Origin: Acetobacteraceae bacterium
GTDB taxonomy: Bacteria > Pseudomonadota > Alphaproteobacteria > Acetobacterales > Acetobacteraceae
Reading direction: 5' to 3'
Assembly: GCA_025356735.1 (NCBI GenBank)
Contig: JANXRT010000326.1
Span: 1-11,589, forward strand
Length of the DNA: 11,589 nt
Both the position numbers and the translations under genes were made by a program. Shown here piece by piece: positions 6,962 through 11,589 of the stretch (position 1 is its first letter; each line of letters starts with the position of its first letter). The notes under the pieces were generated by a model, which saw nothing but the letters and a program-made list of their open reading frames with translations, was not told the origin of the DNA and ran no database searches.

Positions 6962-6986
6962 GGAACTTTTACAATTCTCGTCAGTT
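6962..6986 (+). promoter_or_regulatory. Possible sigma-EcfG (general stress response) promoter
   Basis: GGAAC at 6962-6966, then 16 nt, then AGTT at 6983-6986. The alphaproteobacterial EcfG consensus is GGAAC-N16/17-CGTT, so the -35 is perfect and the -10 differs at one base. The element lies 77 nt before the start at 7064, in the spacer between divergent genes. Chance occurrence of such short motifs is possible. The same sequence is also part of an interrupted dyad (GCGGAAC with GTTCTTCCGC). Confidence 0.45.
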
Positions 6987-7063
6987 CTTCCGCCGCTGCC
7001 TTGTTACGGGCTGCGGCAGATCCGGGCGTTGAAGCCTGGTATCGCTAAAAGAAGGAAACCGGC

Positions 7064-7525
7064 ATGCACAGACAGCTTCCAGGCATCGCTGCGGTTCTTT
7101 TCGCTGCCATGACGCTTCCGGCCATGGCACAGACGCCGCGCAATGAAACTGGTGCGCGCCCCGGCAATGAAATCGGCACCGGCAACTCCCTACCCCGTTC
7201 GAACCGCTCCAGCAACACCGTGCCGGGCGACACCCGTTCGGTGATCGCTCCGAACCTGCCCAACCCGTCCGTGGACGAGGACGCGACGTCGCGACAGTAT
7301 CTTGTCGCCGCTCGCCAGGCCCTCAAGTCCGGCCAGACCGGCAAGGCCCAGCAATCGCTGGAGATGGCGGAAACACGGATGCTCGATCGCTCGACCGAGC
7401 AGGGCCAGACCCAGGATCCCAGCCAGAACCCCGGTGTTCAGCGCATCACCGACGCTCGCCACGCCTTGGGAACCGGCGATCGCCGGCAGGCGATGACCAT
7501 CATCGACGGCCTGCTCACCCGATAG
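7064..7525 (+). CDS. Small secreted protein with TPR-like internal repeat, unknown function (153 aa)
   Basis: Predicted Sec signal peptide MHRQLPGIAAVLFAAMTLPAMA with cleavage at AMA-Q (residue 22/23), so the protein is periplasmic or secreted. Residues about 25-75 are a low-complexity, Asn/Arg/Pro/Gly-rich linker including GDTRSVIAPNLPNPSVDEDA. The rest is helical with two similar units: ARQALKSGQTGKAQQSLEMA (about 84-103) and ARHALGTGDRRQAMTIIDGL, separated by a Gln/Asp-rich spacer. These look like two helix pairs of a TPR-like fold. AGAAGGAAA lies just upstream of the ATG. I recall similar unnamed secreted proteins in Acetobacteraceae but know no function. The upstream EcfG-like promoter would make it stress-induced (inference). 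Confidence 0.8.
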   Translation: MHRQLPGIAAVLFAAMTLPAMAQTPRNETGARPGNEIGTGNSLPRSNRSSNTVPGDTRSVIAPNLPNPSVDEDATSRQYLVAARQALKSGQTGKAQQSLEMAETRMLDRSTEQGQTQDPSQNPGVQRITDARHALGTGDRRQAMTIIDGLLTR

Positions 7526-7662
7526 GGCGATGGTCCTGACATGTGCCTGATAACGACAAGACCTTTGATCCGACCCTGAATACTAACCGCTTGCCACGAG
7601 TGCGTCCGGACCCCTGCACTACGTCAACAGGGCGATGAAGCCCACACACAGGAGACAACAAC

Positions 7663-7920
7663 ATGTCGATCATCGGATGGCTGATCCTCGGTCTGGTAAG
7701 CGGCTTCATCGCCAGCAAGATCGTCAACAAGAGCGGCGAGGGAATGATCGTTGACATCATCCTCGGCATCGTCGGCGCGGTCGTCGGAGGCTTCCTGTTC
7801 GCCCAGTTCGGCGCCATGGGCGTGACCGGCTTCAATCTCTACAGCATGTTTGTCGCCGTCATCGGCGCTGTGGTCGTGCTGGTGATTTACCACGCGATCG
7901 CGGGTCGCCGAACCATCTGA
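7663..7920 (+). CDS. GlsB/YeaQ/YmgE family stress-associated membrane protein (85 aa)
   Basis: Small inner-membrane protein of the transglycosylase-associated (YeaQ/YmgE) family, linked to stress responses in several bacteria; no enzymatic activity is established. It has three hydrophobic, glycine-rich segments at about residues 2-22, 28-50 and 58-80, with zipper-like spacing in GLVSGFIASKIV and LGIVGAVVGGFLF. The loop NKSGEGMIVDIILGIVGAVV is the usual family signature. The length is typical. AGGAG lies 8 nt before the ATG, an optimal ribosome-binding site. The 137-bp upstream spacer shows no clear promoter consensus. A strong hairpin lies 62 nt after the stop, consistent with a monocistronic unit. 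Confidence 0.93.
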   Translation: MSIIGWLILGLVSGFIASKIVNKSGEGMIVDIILGIVGAVVGGFLFAQFGAMGVTGFNLYSMFVAVIGAVVVLVIYHAIAGRRTI

Positions 7921-7982
7921 TCCTGCCACCAGGGCTGATGCGGCTTTCGTTCCCGGATCGGCCTGCCGTCTGATATTCCTGT

Positions 7983-8010
7983 GGGCCGGTGGTTGTGAAA
8001 CCACCGGCCC
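7983..8010 (+). terminator. Perfect 12-bp hairpin with GTGA tetraloop
   Basis: GGGCCGGTGGTT (7983-7994), loop GTGA (7995-7998), then the exact complement AACCACCGGCCC (7999-8010). GUGA is a GNRA-type loop, so the RNA stem should be very stable. There is no T-tract after it. It may end or protect the GlsB transcript. Because it ends only 36 nt before the preferred YihY start (9 nt before the GTG alternative), it could also affect expression of that gene. Confidence 0.65.
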
Positions 8011-8046
8011 TGCCACTATGTGGGCGGTGAACGGTCGGAATTGTCG

Positions 8047-8994
8047 ATGGACGAAGGCTTGCACCAGGCGGCCGCCGCGCGGGGGATGCTGCCCTGGCGC
8101 GCCAGGCTTACCGACAGCGGAACCCGCGCCGCGCGCGTGTCCCATGGTCTGGCAAAGGGTGTCGGCGATCGTTTCTTCCACGATCGCTGCCTGACTGGCG
8201 CCAGCGCGCTGAGCTATGCCACCATCGTCTCGCTGGTTCCGCTGACCGCTATCGTGCTCGCGACCTTCTCGGGTTTTCCAATCTTCAGTGCGGCGCGCAG
8301 CCGCTTCCTGCGCATCCTCGTCGATAATTTCGCGCCCGACATCGGCGACGAGGCGGTGACCATGTTCACCGCCTTCGCGACCAACGCGGCGCAGACCACC
8401 GCGGTCGGGGTCGGCGCACTGATCGTCACCTCCATCCTGCTGCTGGCGACGATCGAGGAGCATCTGCACTACATCTTTCGCGTCACGGTGCCGCGCCCCT
8501 GGGGGCAGCGGGTGCTCGCCTACTGGACGATACTGACCCTGGGCCCGGTCCTGCTCGGCGTCGGCCTGTCGCTCTCGGGCAACATCGACGCCCTGATCCA
8601 CGCGGCCGGCTTCAACAGCGAGACTGCGGGCCACATGGCGCAGGACTGGTCGGCGAGGTTTCCCAGGCTGATCCCGGTTGTGCTCGAGACCCTCGCGATC
8701 TTGCTGCTCTATCGCCTGATACCGAACTGCATCGTCGCCTGGCGTGCCTGCTTCATCGGCGGGCTGCTGGCGGCGGCACTGCTGGAATTGCTTAAGTTCG
8801 GCTTCGCCGTGTTCATCGAGCGCATGTCGACCTACAGCAAGGTTTATGGCGCGCTCGCCGGCATTCCGATCTTCCTGCTGTGGATGTACATATTCTGGAG
8901 CGCGGTGCTGCTGGGAGCCGAAATCGCCGCGTTCCTGAGCGACAGCTGGCGTTCCGAGCGTGAGAAAGCCGAAAACACCCAGACCGGCGGGTGA
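8047..8994 (+). CDS. YihY/BrkB family inner-membrane protein (about 315 aa)
   Basis: Polytopic membrane protein of the YihY (formerly 'ribonuclease BN') family. The RNase name is historical and does not describe the function; roles in envelope/lipid transport have been proposed for relatives. Numbering from the longer GTG start at 8020, hydrophobic segments lie at about 62-88, 126-146, 165-188, 217-235, 243-266 and 281-306, six in all. Family motifs are FFHDRCLTGASALSYATIVS, with a following SLVPL, and in the last helix GIPIFLLWMYIFWSAVLLGA. The ATG at 8047 is preferred because GGAA lies 6 nt upstream; GTG at 8020 adds nine residues but has no ribosome-binding site. The stop TGA overlaps the GTG start of the AsmA-like gene by 4 nt. 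Confidence 0.92.
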   Translation: MDEGLHQAAAARGMLPWRARLTDSGTRAARVSHGLAKGVGDRFFHDRCLTGASALSYATIVSLVPLTAIVLATFSGFPIFSAARSRFLRILVDNFAPDIGDEAVTMFTAFATNAAQTTAVGVGALIVTSILLLATIEEHLHYIFRVTVPRPWGQRVLAYWTILTLGPVLLGVGLSLSGNIDALIHAAGFNSETAGHMAQDWSARFPRLIPVVLETLAILLLYRLIPNCIVAWRACFIGGLLAAALLELLKFGFAVFIERMSTYSKVYGALAGIPIFLLWMYIFWSAVLLGAEIAAFLSDSWRSEREKAENTQTGG

Positions 8995-10844
8995 CACGCG
9001 TCCGCCGTTTCACGGCATGGGTGCTTGGATCGCTTGCGGCTGTCATATTGTTGATGGCGGCCGCGGTGATTGCCGTGATGATGCTCGACCTTCGATCGAT
9101 CGTCGAGCATCAAGCTGCCAGCCGGTCCGGACGTAGCGCCCACATCGGTGGCCTCTCCGTTCATTGGGCAAGCCCGATCGTGCTGCGCATCTCGGAATTC
9201 AGGCTCGGCAACACCGTCGGCGGGCAGGCGCCCGATTACGTCCGGTTCACCAGCCTCATGGTCGAGATCGAGCCATGGCCGCTGCTGCGCGGCGAACTCC
9301 GGCTGCGCCGCCTCGTTCTCGATCGGCCGGTCATCGCCCTTGAGCGTGACGGCAACCACATCGGCAACTGGAAGCTGCATCCCGGCGCCGATGCTGGACC
9401 GGAGCCGCCAAGGCGCGCCGAACTGCCTTACATGGCCGATCTTGCTCTGCGTGACGGCGAGATCACTTATCGCACCAGCAACGGCGCCATTCTGCACATC
9501 CGGCTGAAAGATATGCGGCTGACAGCCCCTGCCGTCGATGCGCCGGCTACCATCGTCGCCGACGGCAGCTACAACGATGTGGCACTGCGCATGGACCTTC
9601 GCACCCAGCCCTACGCGGTGCTCTGGCAAACGTCCGTGCCATTCGGCTTTAGCCTGGAAATTCGGACTGCCGACACCGAACTCGCCTTCCACGGCACCGC
9701 GACGGCACCATTGGACTTCGACGGGCTGGATGGCGAACTCAGGATTGTGTCCGCCCGGCTGGATGACTGGATGTCGATCTTCGGTGCGCCCGATGCGATC
9801 CCGATCCGGATCCGGCTTGGCGGCAAATTCGAAAAGAACGCCGACCATTGGCGCCTGCCACAAGCCGCCGGCCAGTTTGCCGGCTCGGATTTCTCCGGGC
9901 TGCTGGCGCTGGACGAAGGCGCCTCCGGCAACCCGGATCATTTCACCTTCAGGCTCGGCTTCGCGCCGATGGATATTCGCCATCTGGTAGAGCTTGCGAC
10001 GGCACCGCCCGGCACGACGACGCGGCCCACCTACCTCCATGTGGAGGAGCATCCGGGCGAAACATACGATGTCCATATCGACGCACGGCAGGCGCGGTAC
10101 GGCGACATCAGGCTGGGCGACCTGCGTCTGGCCGCGGCGCTCGCGCCGGCGAGGCTGACCGTTTCCGAACTGGCGATGCGCGTCGCCGGCGGTGAGTTTC
10201 GGGCCACCGCCTCGGCGGTTCCCGCGGGCCGCGGCAGTCGCACCGTGCTCGATGCCTCGCTTGCCGGCGCCGACGCATCGGCGTTGCTCGGCCTGGTGGG
10301 CAGCGACGCCGCCACCCTGTCCGGCCGCCTCGAAGCCGCGGCCACGATTGCGATGACCGGCGACACCGTGGACGACGCGTTGCGCGCCAGCAACGGCCAG
10401 GTTGTGGTCGGGATCACCCAGGGCCGCATCTCGCGCAGCCTGGTCGAGCAGGCGTCGATCAATCTCGGGCAGTTATTCGGCGGCGGCTCGGGCTCGACCG
10501 CGCTCGTGTGCCTGCTCGGCGTCGCCAGCCTCCGCGATGGCCTGCTGTCCGTGGCGCCGGTGCGGCTGCGCACCCCGGACGGCAACCTGTTCGCCGGCGG
10601 CACGCTCGACCTGCTCAACCGCCGTATCGATCTGGAGGTCAAGGGCGAGGCCAAATCGACCGGGTTCTGGGCGCTCGACCTACCGGTGCGGATCAGCGGC
10701 AAGCTGGCAAACCCGCAGACAGGCCTCTCGCGGTCCTTCAGCGAAGCCGGCATGGCGGCACGGGCGAGCGTCAACCTGTCCCGGCTTACCCCCGCCTTGC
10801 GCCGCGTGGTCAACGTCAACCGGTGCTTCGACCGTCAGCCGTGA
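8991..10844 (+). CDS. AsmA-family envelope protein (617 aa)
   Basis: Membrane-anchored periplasmic protein of the AsmA family, whose members (AsmA, TamB, YhdP, YdbH) act in outer-membrane assembly and phospholipid transfer. One N-terminal membrane helix (about residues 10-31) is followed by a long periplasmic region. An N-terminal AsmA-like stretch contains IGGLSVHW, FTSLMVEIEPWPLLRGELRL and LVLDRPVIALERDG. The C-terminal AsmA_2-like stretch contains GRLEAAATIAMTGDTVDDAL, NGQVVVGITQGRI, LVCLLGVASLRDGLLSV, GTLDLLNRRIDLEVKGE and LPVRISGKLANPQ. The length matches typical AsmA proteins. It starts with GTG inside the stop of the YihY-like gene (GTGA), indicating translational coupling; no strong separate ribosome-binding site is seen. 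Its last 10 bp overlap the tail of the convergent TPR gene. Confidence 0.9.
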   Translation: MTRVRRFTAWVLGSLAAVILLMAAAVIAVMMLDLRSIVEHQAASRSGRSAHIGGLSVHWASPIVLRISEFRLGNTVGGQAPDYVRFTSLMVEIEPWPLLRGELRLRRLVLDRPVIALERDGNHIGNWKLHPGADAGPEPPRRAELPYMADLALRDGEITYRTSNGAILHIRLKDMRLTAPAVDAPATIVADGSYNDVALRMDLRTQPYAVLWQTSVPFGFSLEIRTADTELAFHGTATAPLDFDGLDGELRIVSARLDDWMSIFGAPDAIPIRIRLGGKFEKNADHWRLPQAAGQFAGSDFSGLLALDEGASGNPDHFTFRLGFAPMDIRHLVELATAPPGTTTRPTYLHVEEHPGETYDVHIDARQARYGDIRLGDLRLAAALAPARLTVSELAMRVAGGEFRATASAVPAGRGSRTVLDASLAGADASALLGLVGSDAATLSGRLEAAATIAMTGDTVDDALRASNGQVVVGITQGRISRSLVEQASINLGQLFGGGSGSTALVCLLGVASLRDGLLSVAPVRLRTPDGNLFAGGTLDLLNRRIDLEVKGEAKSTGFWALDLPVRISGKLANPQTGLSRSFSEAGMAARASVNLSRLTPALRRVVNVNRCFDRQP

Positions 10845-11589
10845 TCGCCGAGTGCGGCGAGGTTGGCGGCCACGGTCAGCGTGTTCGGATGGTCGGCCCC
10901 GAGCCTGCGCAGGAAGATGTCGTGCGCGCACAGATAGGCGCCGCGCGCCTCCGGAAAATCGTCGAACAGCCGCAGCACGTTGCCGAGGTTGCTGGCTCGG
11001 ACTGCGACGCTCACGTGATCGTCGCCGAACGCCATCGTGTCGATGCGGAAGGCGCGCTGGAACGCCGCCAGCGCGCCGACCGCGTCTCCCATATCCAGCA
11101 GCACAGTGCCGAGGTTGTTGACGTAGCGCGCAACCAGCGGATGGTCGCCGCCGGCACGCGCCTCGGCGATCGCCAGCGCGGCTTCGAACGCGGCGCGTGC
11201 GGGCTGCAGGTCGAACCGATCACGCCGCACCAGCCCGAGATGGTTCCAGTCCCGCGCCACGCTGGAATGCTCGGTTCCCAGCACCTGACGGTCAACTTCC
11301 AGCGCCCGATCAAAAAGGGTCAGCGCGCCTTGAAGATCGCCTAATCGGTGGTGGTGCAGACCCATCAGGCTGGCGAGATCGCCCTCCACCGAAAAATCCG
11401 TCGACACGCCGGACCACAGGCTGACCACGGCAATCTCGGCAGCACTTTCCCGCTCGTTTGCGCTGACGGCATGCAACCCGGCCAGGTAGTTACCGACCTG
11501 TCCCCCAACGAACGAAGGGGAGGCGAAATATCGTCCCGCCACCTCGATGATCGCCGAAAATTCCCCGAACGCCGCCGCCAGATCGCGGG
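10835..11589 (-). CDS. Tetratricopeptide-repeat protein, N-terminal part outside window
   Basis: The frame runs from the right edge (no start in view; a GTG at 11542 is internal to an open frame that continues to the edge) to TGA at 10837-10835, giving about 250 residues. The last ~180 residues hold about four 42-residue TPRs of the kinesin-light-chain/TPR_10-12 type, for example HSSVARDWNHLGLVRRDRFD, HPLVARYVNNLGTVLLDMGD, GALAAFQRAFRIDTMAFGDD and HPNTLTVAANLAALGDHG. Each unit ends in a G-x-DHP-like linker. Residues before the repeats (AGRYFASPSFVGGQVGNYLA) look like a helical lead-in. In this architecture the N-terminus is often a STAND NTPase, TIR or other effector domain, but that part is not visible, so no function is assigned. 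Confidence 0.85.
   Translation of the reverse strand, partial: RDLAAAFGEFSAIIEVAGRYFASPSFVGGQVGNYLAGLHAVSANERESAAEIAVVSLWSGVSTDFSVEGDLASLMGLHHHRLGDLQGALTLFDRALEVDRQVLGTEHSSVARDWNHLGLVRRDRFDLQPARAAFEAALAIAEARAGGDHPLVARYVNNLGTVLLDMGDAVGALAAFQRAFRIDTMAFGDDHVSVAVRASNLGNVLRLFDDFPEARGAYLCAHDIFLRRLGADHPNTLTVAANLAALGDHG

Noticed and set aside
6962..6999. Interrupted dyad GCGGAAC / GTTCTTCCGC as an operator
   Set aside because: The right arm is broken by two extra bases, and the same bases fit an EcfG promoter better.
8018..8020. ATG at 8018 as start of the YihY gene
   Set aside because: It is out of frame with the YihY coding sequence; only GTG 8020 or ATG 8047 are in frame.
7624..8997. Open frame of 457 codons on the minus strand across the GlsB and YihY genes
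   Set aside because: It spans two recognised plus-strand genes and the hairpin between them, and its product has no domain; it is an antisense shadow.
8844..10076. Open frame of 410 codons on the minus strand inside the AsmA gene
   Set aside because: Antisense to confident YihY and AsmA coding sequence with low-complexity, motif-free translation.
1..11589. CRISPR arrays, tRNA/rRNA genes, insertion sequences, phage or plasmid functions
   Set aside because: I saw no regularly spaced direct repeats, no tRNA-like cloverleaf or rRNA segment, and no transposase, integrase or replication protein motifs in any frame.

Overview
This 11.6 kb window is GC-rich chromosomal DNA with strong G/C preference at third codon positions. 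The families present point to an alphaproteobacterium, most plausibly Rhodospirillales/Acetobacteraceae. That placement rests on recollection of family distributions and not on a marker gene. There are no rRNA or tRNA genes, insertion sequences, phage genes or CRISPR arrays. Two genes are cut by the window edges: an MFS transporter on the left and a TPR protein on the right.

Left part (1-1931): a minus-strand MHS-type MFS transporter with an unusually long periplasmic loop. It is followed by a spacer of about 570 bp. This spacer holds a candidate 64-aa small gene on the plus strand, preceded by a long-range inverted repeat that overlaps its ribosome-binding region.

Centre (1932-5567): one very large plus-strand gene encodes a 1161-aa flavin/iron-sulfur oxidoreductase. 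Its middle resembles GltD/NfnB (two Cys clusters, FAD and NADP(H) Rossmann motifs). Its C-terminal third resembles NfnA/PyrK (ferredoxin-reductase-like FAD/NAD domain plus a terminal Cys cluster). It therefore looks like a single-chain fusion of the two subunits of the electron-bifurcating transhydrogenase NfnAB, with an unrecognised ~245-residue N-terminal region and a ~67-residue insertion in the pyridine-nucleotide domain. This is the most interesting object in the window. A hairpin-rich spacer with a perfect 22-bp GC palindrome separates it from the convergent next gene.

Right-centre (5568-7525): two minus-strand genes, a secreted CHRD-domain protein with a Met/His-rich tail and a glutathione S-transferase. 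Diverging from them is a plus-strand secreted small protein with a TPR-like internal repeat. A plausible sigma-EcfG (general stress response) promoter lies in the divergent spacer.

Right (7663-11589): a small GlsB/YeaQ membrane protein ends before a perfect 12-bp hairpin with a GTGA loop. Next come a YihY/BrkB membrane protein and an AsmA-like protein, joined by a 4-nt GTGA overlap and so probably co-translated in an envelope-related operon. A partial minus-strand TPR protein converges on the AsmA gene with a 10-bp tail-to-tail overlap. The right half has an envelope/stress flavour; the left half is transport and redox.
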